Below are positions 25,199 to 32,970 of a DNA stretch of 64,000 nt, one piece after another. A program made the translations under genes and the position numbers. Within the stretch, counting starts at the first letter, position 1, and each line of letters begins with the position of its first letter. Below the pieces are notes generated by a model. The model saw only the letters and a program-made list of their open reading frames with translations. It ran no database searches and had not been told where the DNA came from. Source of the DNA: Cloacibacterium normanense (lineage in GTDB: Bacteria > Bacteroidota > Bacteroidia > Flavobacteriales > Weeksellaceae); contig NZ_CP034157.1 of assembly GCF_003860565.1 (NCBI RefSeq), positions 62,001 to 126,000 of the forward strand, in the 5' to 3' direction.

Positions 25199-25651
25199 TT
25201 AATTATAAATATTTAAAATATTGGTAGAAGAATTATAATTATAAAAATATTGTTTCAGAGGATAAGGACTTACAGAAGCAGGCGCTCCAGAATTAAGAAA
25301 CCATTTTGCATTGTCTTTTTTGCAAATAACCAAGCTTCCATTTTCCACTTCTAATGTAGTGTCTGCGGAAGGACAAATATGTGGCGCGTTTCTATCATAA
25401 ATTTTGAAACCATCATTGGTTCTGTAAACGATTAAGCCTCTGTTTCCAGATTGCTGTTCTGAGACATAAATCCAGCCTCCAATATTGTTAAGAGGATAAT
25501 AAGAAGGTAGGCTTAAATTGAGTTGAACAGAAATAAATTGATTGGGAAAACAACTGGTAGTTTCTTCTCTGTTGGAACAAGAGTTGAGCGTTTTTAATGC
25601 GCTGAAAGCCAGTAAAATTGGGATAATTATTTTTAAAAGGCTTGGTTTCAT
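25199..25651 (-). CDS. Rieske-fold-like lipoprotein without cluster ligands
   Basis: About 150 residues with a signal peptide and lipobox (LNSC). The C-terminal half resembles the Rieske ferredoxin fold: a FKIYDRNAPHICP segment, then LEVENGSLVICKKDNAKWFL and SGAPASVSPYPLKQYFYNY. True Rieske proteins hold a 2Fe-2S cluster with C-x-H and C-x2-H; here the second motif reads CKKDN and the first has no matching His after Cys, so no cluster is expected. Similar degenerate lipoproteins seem widespread in Flavobacteriia (recollection). I start at the Met of MKPSLLK (25651) because an ATG at 25666 would touch the greA promoter. Confidence 0.6.
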   Translation of the reverse strand: MKPSLLKIIIPILLAFSALKTLNSCSNREETTSCFPNQFISVQLNLSLPSYYPLNNIGGWIYVSEQQSGNRGLIVYRTNDGFKIYDRNAPHICPSADTTLEVENGSLVICKKDNAKWFLNSGAPASVSPYPLKQYFYNYNSSTNILNIYN

Positions 25652-25673
25652 ATTAAAATTAATCATATCTTTG
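25641..25673 (+). promoter_or_regulatory. Promoter of greA
   Basis: CTTG (25641-25644), a 21-base spacer and TATCTTTG (25666-25673) fit the Bacteroidetes pattern. It predicts a greA leader of about 75 nt that contains a small GC hairpin with a T-run. Confidence 0.55.
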
Positions 25674-25698
25674 TAACTTGAAATTTTAATGAATATTG

Positions 25699-25724
25699 TC
25701 CGGCAAAGGTCGGATTATTTTTTT
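25699..25724 (+). promoter_or_regulatory. Hairpin with T-run in the greA leader
   Basis: TCCG (25699-25702) and CGGA (25711-25714) can pair, followed by TTATTTTTTT. The stem is short, so this is at best a weak terminator or attenuator within the 5' leader. It lies inside a 22-codon reading frame that overlaps the greA start. Confidence 0.3.
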
Positions 25725-25753
25725 ATATTAACATTAACGCAAAATAACCAGAT

Positions 25754-26233
25754 ATGAGTAAAGTAATGAATTATGTAACCAAAGAAGGTTTGGAAAAAAT
25801 GAAGGCTGAGTTAGAACTACTCGAAAGCATAGAAAGACCTAAAATTACTCAACAAATCGCAGAAGCAAGAGACAAAGGAGATTTATCTGAAAATGCAGAA
25901 TATGACGCCGCGAAAGAAGCGCAAGGTTTGCTAGAAATGAAAATCTCTAAAATTAAAGATACTATCGCAAACTCTAAAGTGATTGACGAAAGTCAATTAG
26001 ATACTTCTAAAGTTTCTATTCTTTGTACCGTTCGTCTTAAAAATAATGCTACTAAACAAGAACAGAAATTTACATTGGTTCCCGATAATGAGTCTGACAT
26101 TAAAGCAGGAAAAATTTCGGTAAATACTCCTATTGCAAAAGGATTATTAGGTAAAGCTGTAGGCGAAACTGCGGAGATTGTTTTACCAAACGGTAATAAA
26201 CTTTCTTTTGAAGTTTTAGAAATTTCATTGTAA
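25754..26233 (+). CDS. greA: Transcription elongation factor GreA
   Basis: A 159-residue factor that rescues backtracked RNA polymerase by stimulating transcript cleavage. The N-terminal coiled coil carries the tip motif ARDKGDLSENAEYDAAKEAQ with the conserved acidic residues (Asp and Glu about 41-46). The C-terminal FKBP-like domain ends NGNKLSFEVLEIS. The length is standard. A HIT gene follows after 25 bp, probably on the same transcript. Confidence 0.95.
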   Translation: MSKVMNYVTKEGLEKMKAELELLESIERPKITQQIAEARDKGDLSENAEYDAAKEAQGLLEMKISKIKDTIANSKVIDESQLDTSKVSILCTVRLKNNATKQEQKFTLVPDNESDIKAGKISVNTPIAKGLLGKAVGETAEIVLPNGNKLSFEVLEISL

Positions 26234-26258
26234 TTTTAATCTTTAAAATTTACAAATT

Positions 26259-26648
26259 ATGAGTTCTATATTCACCAAAATTGTAAACGGAGAAATCCCT
26301 TGCTACAAAATCGCTGAAGACGAAAATTATTTGGCTTTTTTAGATGTAATGCCATTAGCTAAAGGTCATACTCTTGTGATTCCTAAGAAAGAAGTAGATT
26401 TAATCTTTGATTTAGAATCAGAAGATTTTAAAAATCTCTGGGGATTTGCTCAACAAGTAGCCAAAAAAGTTGGAACAGCGATGCCTTGTGTAAGAGTAGG
26501 AGTGGCTGTGATAGGATTAGAAGTTCCTCATGCACACATTCATTTGGTTCCCATGAATACCATGCAAGACCTTAATTTTGGAAACGAAAGGCTGAAACTT
26601 TCATCAGAAGAATATCAAGAAATTCAAAATAAAATAATTAACTCTTAA
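26259..26648 (+). CDS. HIT family nucleotide hydrolase
   Basis: A 129-residue histidine-triad protein. The catalytic triad motif is VPHAHIHLVP (H-x-H-x-H, about 95-104), preceded by LAFLDVMPLAKGHTLVIPKK. HIT proteins of this type hydrolyse nucleoside phosphoramidates or dinucleotides in the cytoplasm. It is immediately downstream of greA, an order common in Bacteroidetes. A hairpin with a T-run lies between it and clpX. Confidence 0.92.
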   Translation: MSSIFTKIVNGEIPCYKIAEDENYLAFLDVMPLAKGHTLVIPKKEVDLIFDLESEDFKNLWGFAQQVAKKVGTAMPCVRVGVAVIGLEVPHAHIHLVPMNTMQDLNFGNERLKLSSEEYQEIQNKIINS

Positions 26649-26656
26649 AATATATT

Positions 26657-26689
26657 AACTCAAATTTCATAGCGAAGTTTGAGTTTTTT
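26657..26689 (+). terminator. Terminator-like hairpin between the HIT gene and clpX
   Basis: AACTCAAATTTC pairs with GAAGTTTGAGTT (one G-U) across an ATAGC loop, followed by TTTTC. It ends just 14 bases before the clpX ATG, leaving no room for a separate promoter between them. Confidence 0.65.
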
Positions 26690-26703
26690 CAAAAATAAAA
26701 AGA

Positions 26704-27888
26704 ATGAATCCTAATCAATGCTCATTTTGCGGAAGAAAAAAATCTGAAGTTGAAATTTTAATCTCAGGACAAAATGGATTTATCTGTGAAAACTGTGTAG
26801 AGCAAGCGCATGCTATCGTAAAAGAAAGTGTACATGAAGAAGAGTTTTCGCCAGCTACCTCGATTGAAGAACTTAAAAAACCTAGAGAAATTAAAGAATT
26901 TCTAGACGAATACGTAATTGGTCAAGATCAAGCCAAAAAACAATTGTCTATAGCAGTTTATAACCATTATAAAAGACTTCTTCATAATAAAGACGAAAAT
27001 AAATCTGTAGAAATTGAGAAGTCTAACATTATTATGGTAGGCGAAACAGGAACGGGGAAAACACTTTTAGCAAAAACCATTGCTAAGCAATTAAACGTTC
27101 CGTTTTGTATTGTAGATGCTACTATTTTAACAGAAGCAGGTTACGTAGGAGAGGATGTAGAAAGTATTTTGTCTAGACTTTTAATGGTGGCGGATTATGA
27201 TGTTGAAAAGGCGGAAAAAGGAATTGTTTTTATCGACGAAATTGATAAAATTGCCAGAAAATCAGACAATCCGAGTATTACCAGAGATGTTTCTGGTGAA
27301 GGGGTTCAACAAGGTTTATTGAAGCTTCTAGAAGGAAGTATTGTAAATGTTCCACCACAAGGAGGAAGAAAACATCCTGACCAAAAATACATTCAAGTAA
27401 ACACTCAAAATATTTTATTTATTGCAGGTGGAGCATTTGATGGAATTAAAGAAATCATCGAGAGAAGACTCAATAAGCAAGCGATAGGTTTCAGTACAGA
27501 TAAACATTCTAAAGTAGAAGAAGAAAGCTATATTTTAGAAAAATTAAATGCTACAGATTTAAGAAGTTTCGGGCTTATTCCTGAATTATTAGGTAGATTT
27601 CCTATTGTTACTCATTTGGATAAACTGACCAAAGAAACAATGCTTAGAATCCTTACAGAACCTAAAAATTCTATCATTAATCAATTTGTTGAACTTTTTA
27701 GGTTAGACGGCATAAAACTTGCATTTACGGATCAAGCTCTTGAAAAAATTGTAGACTATACCATTGACAAGGGTTTAGGAGCAAGAGGTCTTAGAGGTAC
27801 TACTGAGAAGGTTCTCGAGGATTATATGTACAAAATAGATGAAATAGAAAAAGACTTACTCATTGATAATGAGGATATTTTTATATAA
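26704..27888 (+). CDS. clpX: ATP-dependent Clp protease ATP-binding subunit ClpX
   Basis: A 394-residue AAA+ unfoldase that feeds proteins to ClpP. The N-terminal zinc-binding domain has CSFC (Cys6, Cys9) and a CENC pair about 20 residues later. The AAA+ module carries Walker A GETGTGKT, Walker B IVFIDEID, and sensor and pore segments including GYVGEDVESIL. The IGF-type loop needed for ClpP contact is visible as QAIGFSTD. clpP is not in the window. Expression may depend on read-through of a hairpin 14 bases upstream. Confidence 0.96.
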   Translation: MNPNQCSFCGRKKSEVEILISGQNGFICENCVEQAHAIVKESVHEEEFSPATSIEELKKPREIKEFLDEYVIGQDQAKKQLSIAVYNHYKRLLHNKDENKSVEIEKSNIIMVGETGTGKTLLAKTIAKQLNVPFCIVDATILTEAGYVGEDVESILSRLLMVADYDVEKAEKGIVFIDEIDKIARKSDNPSITRDVSGEGVQQGLLKLLEGSIVNVPPQGGRKHPDQKYIQVNTQNILFIAGGAFDGIKEIIERRLNKQAIGFSTDKHSKVEEESYILEKLNATDLRSFGLIPELLGRFPIVTHLDKLTKETMLRILTEPKNSIINQFVELFRLDGIKLAFTDQALEKIVDYTIDKGLGARGLRGTTEKVLEDYMYKIDEIEKDLLIDNEDIFI

Positions 27889-27892
27889 ATAG

Positions 27893-27923
27893 TTTGTCTT
27901 TTAATATAAATTTGCTATATTTG
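27893..27923 (+). promoter_or_regulatory. Promoter of the T9SS cargo gene
   Basis: TTTG (27893-27896), a spacer of exactly 19 bases and TATATTTG (27916-27923) form a consensus Bacteroidetes promoter about 44 nt before the ATG at 27967. Confidence 0.8.
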
Positions 27924-27966
27924 TACATTCAAAGAGTTTTATAAATTCTTGAAAAAACACAAACAA

Positions 27967-29937
27967 ATGAAAAAAAATTTACTCACATTATCTTTAGTAG
28001 GAGTGTGCGCTTTCGTGAATGCACAACTCACTTACTTAGGAAACGGTGCTCTAGTCCATGTTCAGGATAAAGCATTAGTTTACAGTGGAGGTGGTGTAAA
28101 ACTTGATGGAAATGCTAAAGTAAATACCATAGGAGACTTTATGGTCGTTACCCCTTCTCAAAGTTTTGAAGTTGCTCCAACTGCTGATTTTCGTTTACAA
28201 TATTCTTCTCCTTCTGTTTATGGTCAATTGTATATTAAAGGCATGCCTCAAGCCAATATAACAGGTAAGATAAACAAAGAATATGTAGATGTAAAACACG
28301 GAAATACAGGAAGACAGCAAGTTGCACTTCCTTTCTATAATTATTCAATTACTGATTTACAAGCTTCATTACCACATATTAATGTGGCTAATTCTGCCTT
28401 AACTGTAACAGGCAGATTTAATAAAAGATCAGTTTTTAAATGGAATAATACCACCGCTGCTTTTGATCAATTAACTACTACTCTTACTCCAACTGTAGTA
28501 GGAAAACCAACAGATTATTACATCTTGTCTAGAAGGTTGTATGACGGAACTGAAGTTTGGAATCCAACGTTAGTTGCAGAAAATCCAAATGCAAATTTGC
28601 AGGGATATGTACCTTCTAGCGCGTCTGATTTATACTCTGCGAACTCTATGAAAAAAATCTTCAAAGGAGTTCCAGTGTCTGATTTAAATACCGCAGATAC
28701 AGAAGTTACACTTGCGGGAGCTTTTAGTGGAAGTTTCGGAACAAATGGTGCTACTAAAAATGCATACAATGAAATTTATAACACTTATGTAGATGATCCT
28801 TTTGTAACTACAAAATGGAGTGCCGATTATGGTAAAAACCTTTATCAGCATGGGAATCCTTATTTAACTAATATAGATTTATCATTAGTGAAAAAAGGAA
28901 CTGCAGCAACTGATGATGAAAATGCAATTTCTAATTTAAATGGTATTTCTTATTACACTTCAGGTATTGAAAATTCTTTCCCAGTTGGTACTATTTATAC
29001 TTCTACCACTGCTGTTGTTAGAACTTTTGACTCTGCAGGAAATGTAAATGGAGGCCTTGCAAATGATTTGGTAATAAAGCCTATGCAAGAATTTATGATT
29101 AAGCTATCAGACAATACTTCTCAAACTTTAAAATTTTCAAAAACAAGAAGATTTGCTCAAACAGCAAGACCTGAAGCTACTCCTTATTCTGTAACCGCTA
29201 GAGTAAGTAATGCACCAGTAGTTACCAAGCAGTTAGGTGTAGTATTGTATGATGCTAATGATACTGAAATAGGAAGAACGTTTTATATTGTAAATAACGA
29301 AGCAGTTTCTGGATTCTCTCCTGAAAATGCTAGAATGCAAGCTACTACAGGTTCTACTTCTATTTATACTAAGGAAGAACAACTTTCTGGAGGTGCAGAT
29401 GTAAATGCTAATTATAATTTATTTATCAATGAAGCAAATGAAGTAGATTTTTCAGGGAAAGAGATTCCTTTGGTTGTTAATAATGCGAATGCAGCTAAAT
29501 TAAAATTCTTCCTAATTGAAGGAGGTAAGTTAGTGGAAGATAAAGGTAATTTATCAAACGGAAAATCATTTTATTACAGCAATAATGGTACATTAACCAA
29601 AATTAAAAGCGGTGATACATTTTCCTTAACAAATACCAACTTTACTTACGGTTTATTCTATGAACAACCAGCAGGAGTTCTAGGCACTTCTGAACTTTTA
29701 AAAGGTCAAACAATTGTAGCTAAAAAAGATCAAGGATATATTGTAAGATTTAATAAGAATTGGAAACAAGCAGATATTGAAGTTTATTCTTCTGTAGGTC
29801 AATTATTACATTCTGCTAAAAAAGTTTCTACATATGATGATTATAAACTACCTTTAGATAATGTTACTAATGGAGTTTATATCGTAAAAATTAAGTCTAA
29901 TGATGGAGAAATAGTAACCAAGAAAGTAATAAAATAA
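27967..29937 (+). CDS. Secreted protein with T9SS type A sorting domain
   Basis: About 656 residues with a signal peptide (ending VNAQ), a large central beta-rich region of no recognised family, and a C-terminal type IX secretion sorting domain. That last domain (about the final 75 residues) shows the pattern ADIEVYSSVGQLLHSAKKVS, then LPLDNVTNGVYIVKIKSNDG and KKVIK. Such proteins cross the outer membrane through the SprA translocon (encoded at 56830) and are then released or anchored on the surface. Role unknown; probably adhesive or structural. The start is the ATG at 27967, after an unlikely TTG. A tiny Pro-rich membrane protein gene follows after 23 bp. Confidence 0.82.
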   Translation: MKKNLLTLSLVGVCAFVNAQLTYLGNGALVHVQDKALVYSGGGVKLDGNAKVNTIGDFMVVTPSQSFEVAPTADFRLQYSSPSVYGQLYIKGMPQANITGKINKEYVDVKHGNTGRQQVALPFYNYSITDLQASLPHINVANSALTVTGRFNKRSVFKWNNTTAAFDQLTTTLTPTVVGKPTDYYILSRRLYDGTEVWNPTLVAENPNANLQGYVPSSASDLYSANSMKKIFKGVPVSDLNTADTEVTLAGAFSGSFGTNGATKNAYNEIYNTYVDDPFVTTKWSADYGKNLYQHGNPYLTNIDLSLVKKGTAATDDENAISNLNGISYYTSGIENSFPVGTIYTSTTAVVRTFDSAGNVNGGLANDLVIKPMQEFMIKLSDNTSQTLKFSKTRRFAQTARPEATPYSVTARVSNAPVVTKQLGVVLYDANDTEIGRTFYIVNNEAVSGFSPENARMQATTGSTSIYTKEEQLSGGADVNANYNLFINEANEVDFSGKEIPLVVNNANAAKLKFFLIEGGKLVEDKGNLSNGKSFYYSNNGTLTKIKSGDTFSLTNTNFTYGLFYEQPAGVLGTSELLKGQTIVAKKDQGYIVRFNKNWKQADIEVYSSVGQLLHSAKKVSTYDDYKLPLDNVTNGVYIVKIKSNDGEIVTKKVIK

Positions 29938-29960
29938 AAACACAAGTCATGAGAAGCACA

Positions 29961-30167
29961 ATGAAAAAATTATTTATAAGCTTTAGCTTTTTTCTTGGTA
30001 CCATGCTAGCTTTGGCCCAAGTTGTTCCACCACCTCCACCTCAACCGGAGTCTGGAGATATTGGAGGCCCTGCAACTCCGATTGATAATTACATTGTTGT
30101 ATTACTTTTAGTGGCAATATTTGTAATTGCTTATGCACACAGAAAATTAAAAATGAATAATATATAA
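29961..30167 (+). CDS. Small Pro-rich single-helix protein
   Basis: A 68-residue protein with a signal-like N-terminus (ending LALAQ), the motif VVPPPPPQPESGDIGGPATP, then PIDNYIVVLLLVAIFVIAYA and a short basic tail. Similar small proteins tend to sit next to genes for secreted beta-rich T9SS proteins in Flavobacteriia, as here (recollection). The hydrophobic helix plus basic tail resembles an inner-membrane retention or sorting signal. The start could also be four codons upstream. A strong terminator follows, so it forms a two-gene unit with the cargo gene. Confidence 0.65.
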   Translation: MKKLFISFSFFLGTMLALAQVVPPPPPQPESGDIGGPATPIDNYIVVLLLVAIFVIAYAHRKLKMNNI

Positions 30168-30172
30168 AATGT

Positions 30173-30204
30173 AAAAAAAACTCACTACTCGTGAGTTTTT
30201 TTTT
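30173..30204. terminator. Intrinsic terminator
   Basis: AAAAAAACTCAC / GTGAGTTTTTTTTT with a TACTC loop lies after the Pro-rich protein gene and 11 bases before the next gene's ATG. Confidence 0.85.
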
Positions 30205-30215
30205 ATCTTTATTGC

Positions 30216-31505
30216 ATGAAAAGAAAACTGTTACAAACCACACTTTTATTACTAAGTTATTTTGCTTCAGCTCAGTTTACCATTAAGGTAGAATCTCCCA
30301 AAGATTTTTCATTTAATGAAGCTTATCTTTATACTGTTAATGGTTCTAAAGATATTTTAATTGACAAAGCCGAGAAAAAAAATAATACTTGGCTATTTCA
30401 GGTTAAAAATAGCTATTTAGGATTATTAAAAGTTTATTTTCCTCAGGCTAATACTTCTTTAAACCTGGTTTCAGAGAATAAAAATGTAGACCTTAAGTTT
30501 TCGGTTAAAAATAATAAAGTACAGCAGATAGATTATTATGACGAAGTCAATAATATATTTTATAGTATTCAAGACCAACAGAAAAAAAGAGAACAAATTT
30601 TACCTGCACTCTATCAAATACAGAATTTTTATAAAGAAAATTCAGATTTTGGGGTTGCACTAAAAAATGAAGTTTCTAACTTAAGTGCAGACATTGTTTT
30701 TGATTCGGACAAACATCCTTTCTTAAGTTATTATTTCAAAACCTACCAAAATTTTTTACAAGAATCTGTTAGTAAAAAGAATCCTACAAACGATGAGATC
30801 ATTTCTTTTTTAAATAATACACAAAACTATTTAGAAACTTCTTCTTTGCTCAAACCTATTCTCATGGTTTTTTTAAGCAATACAAGTAGATCAAGTTTAG
30901 GTGATGAAGTAGATAAGTTACTTACTGCAGTAAATGTAGAAACGCCTCGTGGACAAACAATACTTTCGGAATTAATTGAAATTTTTAATGTTTACAGCAT
31001 TAAAGATTTAAAAGAAAAATATCTTACAGAAGCCAAAAATTTAAAATGTACCATTAATGATAGATTAGCCAATACTATAAAATCTAATGCGAATACAGAA
31101 ATTGGAAAGATTATTCCCAATAATACTTTTTTAAATCCTGTAAATACTAAAGTGAAATCTCTACACGATGTGAAGGCAGATAAAAAGATTATCATATTGT
31201 GGTCTTCTACTTGTTCTCACTGCGAAAAAGAAATTGGAGAAATGGTGCTTCAGTATAATAAATTGAAAGAAAAAAATATAGAAGTAGTAGGCCTTTCTTT
31301 AGATTCTGATGCGAAGTCTTATTCAGATAAAGTAAAAATGCTGCCTTGGATTAATGATACAGAACTCAAAGGTTGGTACAGCAGTTATGTAGATACTTAT
31401 AATGTTCATGCAACACCAACTTTTTATATCGTAGATGCTAAGAATAAGATTATCGCTAACCCAGATAACTTTTCTGAAATTTTAGAATTATTACAGCTAA
31501 AATAA
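30216..31505 (+). CDS. TlpA-like thiol-disulfide oxidoreductase
   Basis: A 429-residue exported protein with a signal peptide (about 1-19, ending FASAQ), a long N-terminal region without a recognised motif (about 20-295) and a C-terminal thioredoxin/TlpA domain. The active site is WSSTCSHCEKEIGEM (Cys-Ser-His-Cys, near 330-333), with the cis-Pro segment HATPTFYIVDAKN near the end. Many Bacteroidetes have such proteins with a long helical front part; the natural role is probably reduction of envelope thiols. DsbD (489-2528) could supply electrons. No promoter of its own is evident close by. Confidence 0.85.
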   Translation: MKRKLLQTTLLLLSYFASAQFTIKVESPKDFSFNEAYLYTVNGSKDILIDKAEKKNNTWLFQVKNSYLGLLKVYFPQANTSLNLVSENKNVDLKFSVKNNKVQQIDYYDEVNNIFYSIQDQQKKREQILPALYQIQNFYKENSDFGVALKNEVSNLSADIVFDSDKHPFLSYYFKTYQNFLQESVSKKNPTNDEIISFLNNTQNYLETSSLLKPILMVFLSNTSRSSLGDEVDKLLTAVNVETPRGQTILSELIEIFNVYSIKDLKEKYLTEAKNLKCTINDRLANTIKSNANTEIGKIIPNNTFLNPVNTKVKSLHDVKADKKIIILWSSTCSHCEKEIGEMVLQYNKLKEKNIEVVGLSLDSDAKSYSDKVKMLPWINDTELKGWYSSYVDTYNVHATPTFYIVDAKNKIIANPDNFSEILELLQLK

Positions 31506-31536
31506 TTTGTAGACTTTAAAATTATTTATATATTTG
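31506..31536 (+). promoter_or_regulatory. Promoter of tRNA-Met
   Basis: TTTG (31506-31509), 19 bases and TATATTTG (31529-31536), identical in its boxes to the promoter at 27893, stand 13 bases before the tRNA. Confidence 0.8.
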
Positions 31537-31549
31537 CACCACGAAAAAC

Positions 31550-31623
31550 GGCGAGGTAGCTCAGGTGGTTAGAGCGTTGGATTCATAACCCAAAGGTCAC
31601 GGGTTCAAATCCCGTCTTCGCTA
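31550..31623 (+). tRNA. tRNA with CAT anticodon, probably elongator tRNA-Met
   Basis: A cloverleaf with acceptor GGCGAGG/CTTCGCT (two G-U pairs), D-arm GCTC/GAGC, anticodon loop TTCATAA and T-arm ACGGG/CCCGT. The anticodon stem closes with an A-C pair. The first acceptor pair is G-U, not the C-A mismatch of initiator tRNA, and the three G-C pairs of initiators are missing, so initiator is excluded. CAT also reads as tRNA-Ile2 (the TilS substrate), but the GGCG...CGCTA ends are more like elongator Met. CCA is not encoded. Confidence 0.88.
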
Positions 31624-31630
31624 CAAGATA

Positions 31631-31668
31631 AGCAATAAATATTCTAAATATTTATTGCTTTTTTTTGG
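31631..31668 (+). terminator. Intrinsic terminator after tRNA-Met
   Basis: AGCAATAAATATT / AATATTTATTGCT with a CTA loop precedes a run of eight or more T. Confidence 0.88.
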
Positions 31669-31811
31669 TTAAAAATTATGATTAATTCTCTAATTTTCTC
31701 AAAAGAAATTATCATACAGTTTCTTTTATTACAATTTTTAGTGAATAATAATATCTTAATGCTTCATAATGAAGAAATGACAAAAATTAGTTGAAAAAAG
31801 ATGTAAAAAAT

Positions 31812-31842
31812 TTTGTTAGTATAAAAGAAATATGTATTTTTA
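31812..31842 (+). promoter_or_regulatory. Promoter of the small RNA candidate
   Basis: TTTG (31812-31815), exactly 19 bases and TATTTTTA (31835-31842) match the consensus except the final base. No protein gene on this strand lies downstream for 4.7 kb. Confidence 0.55.
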
Positions 31843-31846
31843 CACC

Positions 31847-31936
31847 GCTTTCAATGAGCTATCGCTCGAAGGCAATAAATTTTTTTTCATCATTTGTGTT
31901 TTTAGAATCACATCCTAGGATGTGATTCTTTTTTAT
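31847..31936 (+). ncRNA. Candidate small RNA, about 90 nt
   Basis: A transcript from the promoter at 31812 would begin with a compact hairpin: GCTTTC/GAAGGC plus GAGC/GCTC with a TATC loop and an AAT bulge (31847-31873). A U-rich stretch follows and then a second strong hairpin, AGAATCACATCC with its complement, and a T-run (31904-31936). The second hairpin faces the plus strand only, yet tRNA-Met already has its own terminator, so it seems to belong to this unit. I recognise no known RNA family. The T-run just reaches the last codon of the convergent DUF3810 gene. Confidence 0.45.
31904..31936 (+). terminator. Intrinsic terminator, plus-strand direction
   Basis: A perfect inverted repeat of about 13 bp centred on CCTAGG is followed by TTTTTT on the plus strand, with no matching T-run for minus-strand transcripts. 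It overlaps the stop codon of the DUF3810 gene. Confidence 0.8.
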
Positions 31937-32970
31937 GCCTTTCTTCGTTCGTATAACACCAGTAAATCAATGAAATAAGAGTAAGTAATGCTACCTTCTT
32001 GTTGGTTTGATTTTAAGAAAATATCATTGGCGAAATAAAATATTTCGGCGATAAAAGAATCGTTTTTTTCTTTGAATAATTGCTCGTTTTTGAGGTCATT
32101 CTTCACTTCTTGAGAGAGAAATAAAGTTGCTTGAGCAGCAAACTCTGGATTAGTATTTCGCAATGCGTTTACCAAAGTTTTAGTTGCGTATAAATAAGCA
32201 CTGTATTTGAGTTCAGAATTGTTAGAGTTTTTACAAATGAGGAAGCCTATAAAATTAGCTTCTTGCTCCCTTGCAAAACCTAATTGATGCGCACTTTCAT
32301 GAGACAACGTGAAAGGAATGTAAGTGTTAGGTAACTCAGCGTTATATTGTGCTTCTGTGGTAAATGGATTGTAATATCCAAGTATTCCTGTATAGCTTAT
32401 TAGTGGATTAAATAAGCTCGTTTTAAAGATGTCAATATTTGACGTTTTAAATGGATAATACTCTTTTGGTAAGCGCTTTTGAGAATGAAGTATGCTTGAC
32501 TTTAGTACTTCAATATTTTTAATTTTGAATATATGCTTTGTTTCAATTTTTTTTCTTTCTTGATTGGTTAATGCTATGTATTTTAAAGTAAGTTTTTCTA
32601 ATTCTTTGGTGGAGATTTCTACTTTATTTTTGTCATAAAGAGGTTTTTGGAAATACAGCATTCCCCATGAAATTTGATAAATAAAATAAAAAATATTTAG
32701 TATAATCAATAGAACGCTAAAGTTTCTGCTCTTAATACTTTTGAAAAGAAAAAGTAAAAGGAAAAAGATGAAAATAATATAAAAAATATCCCCAAAAGAA
32801 AATATAAAATGAGAGAAAAGCTCATTTTGAAATTCTTTTTTCAAATGAAAAATAGCAGTGAATTGATGAACGATTATTTCGTTTTTTGAAAAGATATAGA
32901 ATAAAAGAAATTGGGCAAACAATAAGCCTGCCCAAAATAATGATTGTTTATTTTTTAAAATTTTTACCAT
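31933..32970 (-). CDS. DUF3810 membrane-bound putative metallopeptidase
   Basis: A 345-residue protein with three N-terminal membrane helices (about 10-30, 52-75 and 80-105) and a C-terminal soluble part. It matches DUF3810 by LSHESAHQLGFAREQEANFI (about 225-244), which contains an HExxH zinc motif followed by a Glu, as in zincin peptidases. Substrate and role are unknown. It overlaps the end of the ROK kinase gene by 7 bases, so it is the last gene of the MFS-ROK unit. Confidence 0.82.
   Translation of the reverse strand: MVKILKNKQSLFWAGLLFAQFLLFYIFSKNEIIVHQFTAIFHLKKEFQNELFSHFIFSFGDIFYIIFIFFLLLFLFKSIKSRNFSVLLIILNIFYFIYQISWGMLYFQKPLYDKNKVEISTKELEKLTLKYIALTNQERKKIETKHIFKIKNIEVLKSSILHSQKRLPKEYYPFKTSNIDIFKTSLFNPLISYTGILGYYNPFTTEAQYNAELPNTYIPFTLSHESAHQLGFAREQEANFIGFLICKNSNNSELKYSAYLYATKTLVNALRNTNPEFAAQATLFLSQEVKNDLKNEQLFKEKNDSFIAEIFYFANDIFLKSNQQEGSITYSYFIDLLVLYERRKA

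Noticed and set aside
31550-31623. Initiator tRNA-Met
   Set aside because: The acceptor starts G-U instead of the unpaired C-A of initiators and the anticodon stem lacks the three G-C pairs.
31670-31800. Possible coding or RNA element after tRNA-Met
   Set aside because: AT-rich sequence without open frame, consensus promoter or strong stem; only the region from 31812 onward has structure.
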